The notes beneath the pieces are model-generated. The model ran no database searches. It saw only the letters and a list, made by a program, of their open reading frames with translations, and was not told where the DNA came from. A program made the position numbers and the translations under genes. DNA of 63,546 bases from Clostridiales bacterium (GTDB lineage Bacteria > Bacillota > Clostridia > Christensenellales > Borkfalkiaceae). Positions 45,704 through 54,229 of the stretch are shown in pieces. Position 1 is the stretch's first letter. Every line of letters begins with the position of its first letter. The DNA lies in contig SVHO01000006.1 in assembly GCA_015055725.1 (NCBI GenBank), positions 1-63,546 of the forward strand, written 5' to 3'.

Positions 45704-45732
45704 TTGATTTTTGCGTTTTTTTAATATATAAT
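45704..45732 (+). promoter_or_regulatory. Promoter of the DnaD-like gene
   Basis: TTGATT (45704-45709), 17 bp, TATAAT (45727-45732), giving a roughly 110-nt leader that holds a CCCCTT/AGGGGG stem and the long inverted repeat at 45765. Confidence 0.75.
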
Positions 45733-45764
45733 AGTCTTTACCCCTTAAAAAAGGGGGCACTATC

Positions 45765-45811
45765 GCCATTATTATAGTTATTATATTATATAATATTATT
45801 AGAGTAATGGC
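45765..45811. repeat. 47-bp A/T-rich inverted repeat in the DnaD leader
   Basis: GCCATTA (45765-45771) and TAATGGC (45805-45811) enclose A/T-only DNA whose centre is the perfect palindrome ATATTATATAATAT (45783-45796). It could be an operator or an RNA switch in the leader. Confidence 0.6.
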
Positions 45812-45849
45812 AAGCGATTTTTAAAATTAACGCGTTATTAGAGGCAAAA

Positions 45850-47541
45850 ATGACTTGTTCTTATTCAAAAGAATTTTCTTCTTCGGCTTTTACCGACGTT
45901 GAAAACGCTTTTATAACCGAATATTTGCCCATAGCATCGGGAGACGCCGTGAAGGTTTACCTTTACGGGCTTTTCCTTTGCCAAAATCCTAAATTTGACC
46001 GTTCTATTGAAGAAATCGCATCTATTTTGAAGATAGACGAGCAAACTATTATGGGTTGCTTTGAGTTCTGGGAAGAGTTTGGGCTTGTTTCAATCGTTTC
46101 TAAACAACCTTTAAGCGTTCAATATTTACCCATAACCTATCTATCACACGCTAAGCCTAAAAAAATAAAGGCTGAAAAATATTCAGACTTTACTAAGAGT
46201 ATTCAAGCGTTATTGCCAAACCGCATGATTTCAACTAGCGAATACACGGAATATTTTAACGTTATGGAAACTTACGGAATAAAACCCGAAGCAATGATTA
46301 TGATTGTTAAATATTGCACGGATAGAAAGGGCGTGGATATCGGCTATCGTTATATTTCAAAAGTTGCTAAAGATTTCGGCAATCGCGGAATAGTGACTAT
46401 CGATAAGGTTGAAAAAGAACTTTCTTCTTACGTAATGAGAACAAACGTTATTGAACGCATATTAAAAGTTATGTCCGTGCGCCGTCAACCTGAAATTGAA
46501 GATTCAACTTTGCTTAAAAAGTGGACGCAAGAACTTAACTTTGAAGTTGAAAACATCATTTTCGTTGCAAGCAAACTTAAAAAAGGCAGTATGGCTAAAC
46601 TTGATGAATTTTTAATAGAATTATACTCTATGAAGAGTTTTTCTAAAGAAGAAATTTCAGGTTATATAGACAAAAAATCGGCTGTATACGACCTTGCGGT
46701 TAAAATTAACAAAGCGCTTTCCGTTTACGTTGACGTTATAGACACCGTTGTTGACAATTACACTAAAAAATGGCTTTCTTACGGCTTTGATGAAGACGCG
46801 TTGCTATTTATTGCAAACCGTTGCTTTTTAAGTGGTAAAAAAGAACTGCAAGATATGGACCAAGTGGTAGAAACTTTGCGTTTGCGTGGTTTTATCGACT
46901 TAACGAGCGTTAGCGATTATTTTGAAGATATTAAAAAATCAGACGAGTTTATTTCCAAAATGCTCTTGACGGCGGGATTGAGCCGTCGCCCTACCCCGTG
47001 GGATAGAGAAAACATAACCATGTGGAAAAATTGGAACTTCTCTGAAGAAATGATTTTAGAATCGGCAAAACTTGCAAGCGGGAAAAGTTCACCTATAGCG
47101 TATATGAACGCAATTTTGAGCAATTGGAAAAATAACGGAGTGTTTAACGTTAACAACATACCCGAAAGTTCTTCATCTAACACTTCCGATAACAGCCAAG
47201 AAGCGTATAATCGCGAATATGAAAAAAGACGTGCTTTAGCAGTATCGCGCGCGCAAAAAAATATGGAACGCGCCACTTCAATCGACGGGTTTATGGACGT
47301 TTACGGCAAATTAAACGGCATGGAAAAAGAACTTGCTTTTGCTGAAATTGCCAACGATAAAGCCGTTCTTAGCGCGCTTGAAGAACAAAAGAGCCAACTT
47401 ATATTGCGCGCTGAAAAAATGCTTGCCCCACTTAAAATCACGCTTGCCGATTTAACCCCAAGATACGCTTGTGAAAAGTGCAACGATACGGGATACGTTG
47501 GCACTCACCGTTGCGATTGCTTTGATAAAAAAGTAAACTAA
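45850..47541 (+). CDS. DnaD-domain protein with DnaI/DnaC-like C-terminal zinc motif
   Basis: A 563-residue replication-initiation-type protein. N-terminal winged-helix (about 15-95), then four repeats of the DnaD/DnaB_2 type (about 110-190, 215-290, 305-370, 395-440; each with W-x4-G/NF-x3-I, e.g. KKWLSYGFDEDALLFIA). The C-terminal about 85 residues (MEKELAFAEIANDKAVLSAL, then LADLTPRYACEKCNDTGYVG and RCDC) match the N-terminal zinc region of DnaI/DnaC helicase loaders, yet the AAA+ domain is missing and a terminator follows. Probably helps load the DnaB helicase. Confidence 0.85.
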   Translation: MTCSYSKEFSSSAFTDVENAFITEYLPIASGDAVKVYLYGLFLCQNPKFDRSIEEIASILKIDEQTIMGCFEFWEEFGLVSIVSKQPLSVQYLPITYLSHAKPKKIKAEKYSDFTKSIQALLPNRMISTSEYTEYFNVMETYGIKPEAMIMIVKYCTDRKGVDIGYRYISKVAKDFGNRGIVTIDKVEKELSSYVMRTNVIERILKVMSVRRQPEIEDSTLLKKWTQELNFEVENIIFVASKLKKGSMAKLDEFLIELYSMKSFSKEEISGYIDKKSAVYDLAVKINKALSVYVDVIDTVVDNYTKKWLSYGFDEDALLFIANRCFLSGKKELQDMDQVVETLRLRGFIDLTSVSDYFEDIKKSDEFISKMLLTAGLSRRPTPWDRENITMWKNWNFSEEMILESAKLASGKSSPIAYMNAILSNWKNNGVFNVNNIPESSSSNTSDNSQEAYNREYEKRRALAVSRAQKNMERATSIDGFMDVYGKLNGMEKELAFAEIANDKAVLSALEEQKSQLILRAEKMLAPLKITLADLTPRYACEKCNDTGYVGTHRCDCFDKKVN

Positions 47542-47557
47542 TAAAAAAACAAACAAA

Positions 47558-47588
47558 AAAAGCCTTCTTTCAGAAGGCTTTTTATTTT
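47558..47588. terminator. Bidirectional terminator between dnaD-like and citrate synthase genes
   Basis: AAAAGCCTTCT/AGAAGGCTTTT stem with TTC loop, A-run before and T-run after. Confidence 0.88.
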
Positions 47589-47595
47589 TTTAATT

Positions 47596-48957
47596 TTACT
47601 TTCTATCGTCAAGTTTAACGTAAGGATTTCTACCGTTAGTTGAAACGTATGCAGGACGAATAATTTTACCCGAATTATGCAATTCTTCTAATCTATGCGC
47701 GCACCAGCCAGACATTCTTGAAACGGCAAACATAGGCGTGAAAAGTTCAACGGGAAGACCAAGCATATTGTAAACGAAACCGCTATAAAAGTCAACGTTT
47801 GCAGCAACGCCCTTAATAACTTTACGTTTAGCACAAATGAGTTCTTGCGCAACTTCTTCAACCAAGTTATAAAGCTTCATTTCTTTCTTTCTGCCCTTTT
47901 CAACTGCAAGTGCGGAAACGTATTCTTTAAACACTTGTGCACGTGGGTCTGAAATAGAATAAACTGCGTGACCCATACCGTAAATAAGTCCTGCATGGTC
48001 ATACGCTTCGCCTGCCAAGAGTTTAGTTAAATATTCTTTAATTTGTTCCCTATCCGTCCAATCTTCAACGTTCTTTTTAAGGTCTGCAAACATTTCCATA
48101 ACTTTAATGTTTGCGCCACCGTGTTTAGGCCCTTTAAGCGAACATAAAGCCGCCGTAATTGTAGAATAAGTATCCGTGCCGGCACTAGTGACAACGTGCG
48201 TGGTAAAAGTTGAGTTATTACCACCACCGTGTTCAGCGTGCAAAATAAACGCTATGTCTAAAACCTTTGCTTCTAAAGCAGTAAACTTGTTATCGGGACG
48301 GAGCATATGTAAAACGTTTTCGGCAGTTGAATATTCGGGTTTTGGGTTATGAATAATTAAACTTTTCCCTTCGTTATAATGCATATGCGCGTTGTAAGCA
48401 TAAACTGCCAACATAGGCGTTAACGCAATGAGTTGCAAAGATTGTTTAAGAACGTTTTCAATTGAATTATCAAGCGCGTGATTATCATAACTATAAAGCA
48501 TCAAAATACATCTTGCCAAAGAGTTCATAATGTCTTTGTTAGACGCTTTCATTATAACGTCACGCACGAAGTTTTTAGGCAATTTGCGATAACTTGCAAG
48601 AAGCCTATTGAATTCCGCCAATTCTTCACGAGTTGGCAACTTGTTAAAAAGTAAAAGATAGGTTGCCTCTTCAAACCCTGAGCGTGAAACTTCATCATAA
48701 TTATCAATCATTTGGCGAACGTCAATTCCGCGATAATAAAGTTCACCCGGACACGGAGTAAGCACGCCGTCAACAAGCTTTTTAGCAATAACGTCTGAAA
48801 TATCCGTCAACCCCGTGACAACGCCTGCGCCGTTTTCATCACGCAAGCCCCTTTTAACTTGATTTTTCTTATAAGTTTCTTCAGAAAATTTTGGAGTGCT
48901 ACGGCAAATCTCCGCTAATTTTGATATCTCTTCAGCCTGATAATGATTATTTGTCAT
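47596..48957 (-). CDS. gltA: Citrate synthase (citrate/2-methylcitrate type)
   Basis: Joins acetyl-CoA and oxaloacetate. 453 residues. The two catalytic histidines lie in LHAEHGGGNNSTFT and GMGHAVYSISDPRA, and the catalytic Asp in ANVDFYSG; PGELYYRGIDVRQMI is the N-terminal family mark. The longer form with an N-terminal extension of about 60 residues is common in Clostridia. Isolated gene with AAAGGAGG; terminator after. With no other TCA gene here, it likely serves glutamate synthesis (relevant to argJ and proA). Confidence 0.94.
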   Translation of the reverse strand: MTNNHYQAEEISKLAEICRSTPKFSEETYKKNQVKRGLRDENGAGVVTGLTDISDVIAKKLVDGVLTPCPGELYYRGIDVRQMIDNYDEVSRSGFEEATYLLLFNKLPTREELAEFNRLLASYRKLPKNFVRDVIMKASNKDIMNSLARCILMLYSYDNHALDNSIENVLKQSLQLIALTPMLAVYAYNAHMHYNEGKSLIIHNPKPEYSTAENVLHMLRPDNKFTALEAKVLDIAFILHAEHGGGNNSTFTTHVVTSAGTDTYSTITAALCSLKGPKHGGANIKVMEMFADLKKNVEDWTDREQIKEYLTKLLAGEAYDHAGLIYGMGHAVYSISDPRAQVFKEYVSALAVEKGRKKEMKLYNLVEEVAQELICAKRKVIKGVAANVDFYSGFVYNMLGLPVELFTPMFAVSRMSGWCAHRLEELHNSGKIIRPAYVSTNGRNPYVKLDDRK

Positions 48958-49057
48958 AATAACTCCTCCTTTTTTTATTGTGTTATTTTATCATTTATGA
49001 ATATAATTGTCAACAAAATAAAAGCCGTGCTTATAAAATATAACCTTAACTAACGCA

Positions 49058-49085
49058 AAAAAAGAGCAGTCGCCTGCTCTTTTTT
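49058..49085 (-). terminator. Terminator of the GH28/SGNH/SDR operon
   Basis: AAAAAAGAGCAG/CTGCTCTTTTTT stem with TCGC loop. Confidence 0.88.
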
Positions 49086-49098
49086 ATTTTTTAGTTTA

Positions 49099-49920
49099 TT
49101 AAACACCGCTATAAGCAGAAAATCCGCCGTCGACGGGAACAACCGTACCCGTGACAAAGCCACTTGCATTGTCGTCGGCAAGCCACAAAAGAGTTCCTAA
49201 AAGGTCTGATATTTCACCGAACTTTTTCATAGGAGTTGCAGCGAGAATTTTGCCCGTTCTTGCAGTAGGCGTGCCGTCTTGGTTAAAGAGTAAACCTCTA
49301 TTTTGATTAGTCACGAAAAATCCCGGAGCAATCGCGTTGCAACGAATATTGCAAGGTGCAAAGTGAACTGCAAGCCATTGAGTAAAGTTTGAAATACCTG
49401 CTTTTGCAGCTGAATATGCAGGGATTTTAGTAAGCGGACGATAAGCGTTCATACTCGAAATATTGATGATATTACCACCCGTTTGAAGCATATCGGTAGC
49501 GAACACTTGGGTCACTAAGAACGCGCTTGTGATATTTAAGTCAAACACGAATTTTAAACCACTTTCATCAAGAGCAAAGAAGTCTTTAACACCCGTAAGG
49601 TCAGGGGTCATAGTTTCGTTATCGCAAGTGGCCTTAGGATTGTTTCCGCCAGCACCGTTGATAAGGAAGTTAACTTTGCCGAACTTATCGTTAATAGCCT
49701 TTTTGGCATCTATAATGCTTGCCTTGTCAAGACAGTTGCATTTTACTGCAAGTGCGTTTTCGCCAATCTCGTCTGCATAAGCTTTAGCAGCGTCGTAATT
49801 GATGTCAAGAAGAGCAACCTTTGCTCCGTTTTTAGCAAGTTCTTTTGCAAATTCACTGCAAATAATTCCGCCTGCACCCGTGATAGCCACCACTTTGTTA
49901 GTTAAATCTACTTTAAACAT
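49099..49920 (-). CDS. SDR oxidoreductase, fructuronate reductase (UxuB/YjmF)-like
   Basis: 273 residues, classical SDR. VVAITGAGGIICSEFAKELA binds NAD(P); the catalytic Ser/Tyr/Lys are in ISSMNAYRPL and YSAAKAGISNF. The C-terminal region (GFFVTNQNRGLL, DGTPTARTGKI) is the mark of the SDR-type D-mannonate/fructuronate oxidoreductases of Bacillus and Clostridia. It would reduce fructuronate to mannonate, the substrate of UxuA at 10115-11200. Start at the ATG at 49920 with AAAGGAG; two bases after the SGNH gene. Confidence 0.86.
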   Translation of the reverse strand: MFKVDLTNKVVAITGAGGIICSEFAKELAKNGAKVALLDINYDAAKAYADEIGENALAVKCNCLDKASIIDAKKAINDKFGKVNFLINGAGGNNPKATCDNETMTPDLTGVKDFFALDESGLKFVFDLNITSAFLVTQVFATDMLQTGGNIINISSMNAYRPLTKIPAYSAAKAGISNFTQWLAVHFAPCNIRCNAIAPGFFVTNQNRGLLFNQDGTPTARTGKILAATPMKKFGEISDLLGTLLWLADDNASGFVTGTVVPVDGGFSAYSGV

Positions 49921-49922
49921 TT

Positions 49923-50558
49923 TCAAATCTCCTTTTCAATTTGATTAAATAATTTCATCCATTGTTTGGCAATAACCACCGCACCTTGAACGGTTGGGTG
50001 AACGCCGTCTTTAAGCACCAAACTCTCACCAACTTCTTGAGCAACTTTGTCAAGTTCTTCTTGCAAGGGCAAGAAGTATAAACCGTATTCATTTGCAAGT
50101 TTTTTAACCACTTTCGCATAGTCTTTAACCTGCAAAAAGCGTTCGTAATTAAGTTCGGTTGCTTCGCCTTTTAACACAAACGGCTCACATAAAATAAATT
50201 TTACGTTTGGTAGTTTTTGTTTAGTTTCTTCTATAATCGTTCTATAAACTTTTTCAAACCTGTCGAGTTCAACTCCGTTTTGATAGTTAATTTCGTGCCA
50301 AACGTCGTTAACACCTATTAAAATGCTAATTAAATCAGGCTCTAAGTTCCACAAATCAGATTTTATCCTTGCATAAAGGTCAACGATTCTGTTTCCAGAA
50401 ATACCGCGGTTATAAACTTCGTAATCGGCAAGCGATTTTTCATAAAGTCTTCCCACCGTTTGCATAACGTAGCCGTACCCAAAACGTGAATAATCCGTTT
50501 CAGTGGTACGGTTTCTTGACGCATCAGTTATAGAATCACCAAAAAAAACTATTTTCAT
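49923..50558 (-). CDS. SGNH/GDSL-type esterase
   Basis: 211 residues. Block I FFGDSITDASRN with nucleophile Ser, block III SILIGVNDVWHE (Gly/Asn), block V LKDGVHPTVQG (Asp and His). A cytoplasmic SGNH hydrolase, no signal peptide; relatives remove acetyl groups from plant polysaccharide oligomers. It lies between the GH28-like and UxuB-like genes, which suits de-acetylation of pectin fragments. Confidence 0.9.
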   Translation of the reverse strand: MKIVFFGDSITDASRNRTTETDYSRFGYGYVMQTVGRLYEKSLADYEVYNRGISGNRIVDLYARIKSDLWNLEPDLISILIGVNDVWHEINYQNGVELDRFEKVYRTIIEETKQKLPNVKFILCEPFVLKGEATELNYERFLQVKDYAKVVKKLANEYGLYFLPLQEELDKVAQEVGESLVLKDGVHPTVQGAVVIAKQWMKLFNQIEKEI

Positions 50559-50566
50559 ATTTACCT

Positions 50567-51772
50567 CTAATATAGTTTTGCGTGTTCTGTGTCAACTAAA
50601 ATAGGACAGCCGTCAAAACCGTTAATGTTTTCATATTTAACGTTCGTCATCTCTCCAACTAATCTAAGAGCAGCAGACGCGCGTGAGAAAACGTTTTTAA
50701 CAACGATATTGAAAGTTTCATCTTTATAACTGTGGCGCGTGCCGTATTGATGCACGTCACCTATTCTAACGCTTGCAGCACTTCTTCCAACGTAGAACTT
50801 CGCGTCAAGTGAAGTATCGAAAACGCCGTCAATCAAAATATTATACAGCCTTGCAACGTTGTCAGAGCAATTTTGATTTAATAAACGCACGTTAGAGTGG
50901 AAAGCAGACGTCATAACGTTTTTAATTATAACGTTATAGATATCGTAAGATTCTCCTTCAACTCCGTTTGTTTCGCTAACTACCGAATTAAACGGCAATG
51001 CAGTTAAAGCAACCGAATCGTCTTGAACGAAGCCCGTTATGTTTTCAATGATTATATCGTGACAACCTACGCGAAGGTCAATGCCGTCAGCGTTCCTTGC
51101 ATAAACTTGGTCACAAACGTTTCTATCAAGCCCTAAAATACGCTTATCGTCAATGTATCTAGTGTAATCCGCCAAAAATTCTATATTGCGAATTTTCCCA
51201 CGACGGCAGAACACAAAGTGCATCGCCCACCAACGTTGGTTAATAACTTTAAGGTTATCAAATTCAAAGTTTTCAACGTTCAAAAAAGTTATGGTGTTAT
51301 TTTCGGCTATACTTGGCAAGCCGTTTTTATTTTGAGTGCGTTCTGAAAGTCCGTTATAATTACCACCGTCAAGAATAGCCCTGCCTTCACCAATAATTTT
51401 AATATTGCGGTCTGCATCTTCTCTTGTGCGCGAACCTTCACCTTTAAAGTGCTCGTTTCTGAACATATTACAGTAAACGCCGTCCGCCAAACGAAGATGA
51501 CAATCTTTTAATAAAAGAGTGGTGTTAGACGGAATATAAACCGTTTTATCAATAAGGTAATTACCTGTTAAAACAACAGTTGTTTCACCTTTATCTTTTA
51601 CTTCTTTAATAAGATTAGCAATAATTTCCGAACCGTTTTTGATAAACGCTTCGTGCGTTAAATAGTTGTCAGGAATAACTGTTTGAACGTCCCCGTTAGC
51701 CTTTGCCTTTTTGATGCATTCGATAATTTGCCCTTCACCGTCTGGCAAAGCACGTAAAGTTTTAGTTTCCAT
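50567..51772 (-). CDS. GH28-like (polygalacturonase-fold) beta-helix protein
   Basis: About 401 residues, right-handed parallel beta-helix. The central part has NADGIDLRVGCHDIIIENI then GFVQDDSVALTA, which recalls the GH28 NTDGID...DD catalytic pair, with a nearby basic stretch. No signal peptide, so it is intracellular and acts on imported oligosaccharide. Start at the ATG at 51772, six bases after GGAGG; an earlier ATG at 51805 lacks a site and overlaps the promoter. Operon with SGNH and UxuB-like genes. Confidence 0.8.
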   Translation of the reverse strand: METKTLRALPDGEGQIIECIKKAKANGDVQTVIPDNYLTHEAFIKNGSEIIANLIKEVKDKGETTVVLTGNYLIDKTVYIPSNTTLLLKDCHLRLADGVYCNMFRNEHFKGEGSRTREDADRNIKIIGEGRAILDGGNYNGLSERTQNKNGLPSIAENNTITFLNVENFEFDNLKVINQRWWAMHFVFCRRGKIRNIEFLADYTRYIDDKRILGLDRNVCDQVYARNADGIDLRVGCHDIIIENITGFVQDDSVALTALPFNSVVSETNGVEGESYDIYNVIIKNVMTSAFHSNVRLLNQNCSDNVARLYNILIDGVFDTSLDAKFYVGRSAASVRIGDVHQYGTRHSYKDETFNIVVKNVFSRASAALRLVGEMTNVKYENINGFDGCPILVDTEHAKLY

Positions 51773-51805
51773 AATAGCCTCCATGATTTTATTTGTTTTA
51801 AACAT

Positions 51806-51834
51806 ATTTTATCACAGCAAGATAATCGTTTCAA
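51806..51834 (-). promoter_or_regulatory. Promoter of the GH28-SGNH-SDR operon
   Basis: Minus strand TTGAAA (plus 51829-51834), 17 bp, TAAAAT (plus 51806-51811). Confidence 0.7.
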
Positions 51835-51910
51835 TACCAAAAATTACGATGTTTATGTCAAAAACTACTGAATTACAAAAATATTAACTAAACAAAAGAC
51901 TTTAGCCACC

Positions 51911-53077
51911 TTAAAATGAAAGTTCCAAAATTTGTTTAACTTCGTTAAATCCGAGTGGAATATAACTCTTAACCGTACGAGTTTTGTTAAAGGTGCAAAG
52001 ATTTGCAAGGCGGTCTATAGCCGACTTTTCTATTCCGAATTCTGATAAAGATTTCGGCATACCTATACTTGCAAAATAACAAGCCATTTTTTCAATGCCT
52101 TTAACGCTTGCACTTTGGTCGTCATCATCAAGAACGCCCCAAACGTTTCTTGCAAACTTAGCAAACCTTTTTACGTTTTGTTTGTAAATATATTTTGCCC
52201 ACGCAGGAAATAAAACCGCAAGCCCTGCCCCGTGCGCAACGCTATCAAATTCACCACTAACCGCGTGTTCAATTTGGTGAACTGCTAAATAGTTTTCCCT
52301 TCCACACGCCGTTAGTCCGTTATGAGATAAACTTGAAGCCCACATAACCGTAGCTCGCGCGTCGTAATTTTCGGGGTCGTTCATTAAAACTTTACCTGCG
52401 TCAATAACCGATTTTAAAATAACTTCAGCAATTCCGTCGGTAAGCGGTGTGTCGGGATAATCGGTAAAATAACGCTCCATAGTGTGCGCCATTATATCTA
52501 CGATTCCGCACGCCGTTTGATATTTATTCACCGTATAAGTAAGTTCAGGATTGCAAATTGCAAAAACGCACCTATTGAGTTCGGTTGAGCAACCTTTTTT
52601 CATATTTAAATCAAGGTTAGTTATTACGGCGGAATTACTCATTTCGCTCCCCGCAGCCGAAAGGGTTAAAATACACGCCACGGGAAGTGCTAAAATAGGT
52701 TTTTCTCTTCCCATAGCAAATTCCCAAACGTCAATATCCGTCACCGCGCCAAGCGCAGTATACTTACAAGAATCGATAACGCTTCCACCACCAACGGCAA
52801 GTAGCATTTCAACCTTTTCTTCTTTTGCAATTTCAATCGCTTTTCGCACGAAAGAAAGTTTTGGATTTGGCTCAACCCCTCCAAGCAAAACGAATTGTAT
52901 TCCATTATCGGTTAAAGACTTTTTAACCTTATCTAAAAGTCCGCTTTTGATAACCGAACTTTTACCGTATTGAACCATAATCTTTTTAACGTTCAACTCT
53001 TTTATAAGCGATCCGACTAAATTTTCTTTACCCTTTCCAAAGTGAACGGTTGTTGGAGCGTGAAAGGTAAAATCCAT
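51911..53077 (-). CDS. Iron-containing alcohol dehydrogenase
   Basis: 388 residues, type III Fe-ADH. AVGGGSVIDSCKY binds the nucleotide phosphate; metal ligands appear as Asp in GIVDIMAHTMERY, His in the same block, and His in AVHQIEHAVSGEFD and VAHGAGLAV. The layout is that of butanol dehydrogenase/YqhD-type enzymes that reduce aldehydes. Start at 53077; an upstream in-frame TTG is less likely. Own promoter (53110-53139). Confidence 0.93.
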   Translation of the reverse strand: MDFTFHAPTTVHFGKGKENLVGSLIKELNVKKIMVQYGKSSVIKSGLLDKVKKSLTDNGIQFVLLGGVEPNPKLSFVRKAIEIAKEEKVEMLLAVGGGSVIDSCKYTALGAVTDIDVWEFAMGREKPILALPVACILTLSAAGSEMSNSAVITNLDLNMKKGCSTELNRCVFAICNPELTYTVNKYQTACGIVDIMAHTMERYFTDYPDTPLTDGIAEVILKSVIDAGKVLMNDPENYDARATVMWASSLSHNGLTACGRENYLAVHQIEHAVSGEFDSVAHGAGLAVLFPAWAKYIYKQNVKRFAKFARNVWGVLDDDDQSASVKGIEKMACYFASIGMPKSLSEFGIEKSAIDRLANLCTFNKTRTVKSYIPLGFNEVKQILELSF

Positions 53078-53109
53078 AATAAAACCACCGTGCAAATTTA
53101 TTTTAATTG

Positions 53110-53139
53110 ATTATAACACTATAACGAACTTATTGTCAA
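53110..53139 (-). promoter_or_regulatory. Promoter of the Fe-ADH gene
   Basis: Minus strand TTGACA (plus 53134-53139), 18 bp, TATAAT (plus 53110-53115). Confidence 0.7.
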
Positions 53140-53181
53140 TTTAAAAGTTGATTTTGTTTTTTTTAAAAATTAGAAAATGTA

Positions 53182-53210
53182 TTGAATTTTTTAGCGTTTT
53201 AAAGTACAAT
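53182..53210 (+). promoter_or_regulatory. Promoter of the nucleoside hydrolase gene
   Basis: TTGAAT (53182-53187), 17 bp, TACAAT (53205-53210). Confidence 0.65.
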
Positions 53211-53242
53211 AATATTATAGACTTAAGTTAAGGAGGCACGTT

Positions 53243-54184
53243 ATGAATAAACAAAAACTAAAAGTAATCATTGACACCGACCCAGGCGTAGACGATTCCG
53301 TATGCCTAATTTATGCTTTTTTTGATGATAATATAGATATAAAACTTTTAACTTCGGTGGCGGGCAACGTAAATATTGAGCTCGCAACGAGAAACCTTTT
53401 GCACTTGGTTGACTTATACGGCGTGGATATTCCTGTTGCAAAAGGCGCGGATAAAGCGATAGCCCGCGTTAGCCCCACGGCAGAATTTATTCATCAAGCA
53501 GACGGTTTAGGCGGATATATTCCCCCTAAAAACGTTCACCACAAAGTTATAAATGAACACGCCGTTGACGCAATGTATCGCGTTTTATCCCAAGGTGACG
53601 GAGACGTTATACCTATCGTTTTAGGCCCGCATACGAATATTGCGTTATTATTCCAAAAATATCCCGACGTAATTAAGAAAATCCCTAAAATTGTTTTTAT
53701 GGGTGGCTCTCCCTTTGGTGTTGAAGGCTATCCCGACCATATTTCGTTTAATATTTCAACCGACCCAGAAGCATTTAAGGTTGTGCTTGATAGTAAAATT
53801 CCGCTCGTTATGTTGCCGTCGATAATAGGTCGCAGGCACGCGCATTTAACTGAAAATTACGTAAATAAACTAAAAGAAATTAACGACACGGGTTATCTAA
53901 TGCATAAAATGTATTCTCTCTACTGGGAACCTGGTTATCCCGATAAACGCGTTGCCACTAACGATATATGCGCACTCTTTGCATTGGTTTACCCTGAAAT
54001 TTTCAAAACCACCAAAGTTAACGTGACGGTTGATTTAACAGACGTTCCAGGGAAAACTTGGGTTGAGTTTACTGAAAACGGAAACGTGGATTTAGTGACC
54101 GACCTTGACAGAGAAAAATTCTTAGAAATCTTAGATAACGATTTAGAACATTTAAATGGAATAAAATTAAATATTCAAAAATAA
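53243..54184 (+). CDS. Inosine/uridine-preferring nucleoside hydrolase
   Basis: 313 residues. The calcium site VIIDTDPGVDDS is at residues 9-20, the VLGPHTNIA loop and the second Asp motif ATNDICALFAL are intact, so the protein can hydrolyse N-glycosidic bonds of ribonucleosides. AAGGAGG upstream. Single gene with own promoter and terminator; it faces the NagB-like operon. Whether it acts on nucleosides or another N-glycoside is not certain. Confidence 0.92.
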   Translation: MNKQKLKVIIDTDPGVDDSVCLIYAFFDDNIDIKLLTSVAGNVNIELATRNLLHLVDLYGVDIPVAKGADKAIARVSPTAEFIHQADGLGGYIPPKNVHHKVINEHAVDAMYRVLSQGDGDVIPIVLGPHTNIALLFQKYPDVIKKIPKIVFMGGSPFGVEGYPDHISFNISTDPEAFKVVLDSKIPLVMLPSIIGRRHAHLTENYVNKLKEINDTGYLMHKMYSLYWEPGYPDKRVATNDICALFALVYPEIFKTTKVNVTVDLTDVPGKTWVEFTENGNVDLVTDLDREKFLEILDNDLEHLNGIKLNIQK

Positions 54185-54187
54185 AAA

Positions 54188-54222
54188 AAACCGCTTGTGA
54201 AACCAAGCGGTTTAATTTTTTT
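54188..54222. terminator. Bidirectional terminator
   Basis: AAACCGCTTG/CAAGCGGTTT stem between the convergent nucleoside hydrolase and NagB-like genes, with A-run and T-run. Confidence 0.88.
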
Positions 54223-54229
54223 TCGTTTA

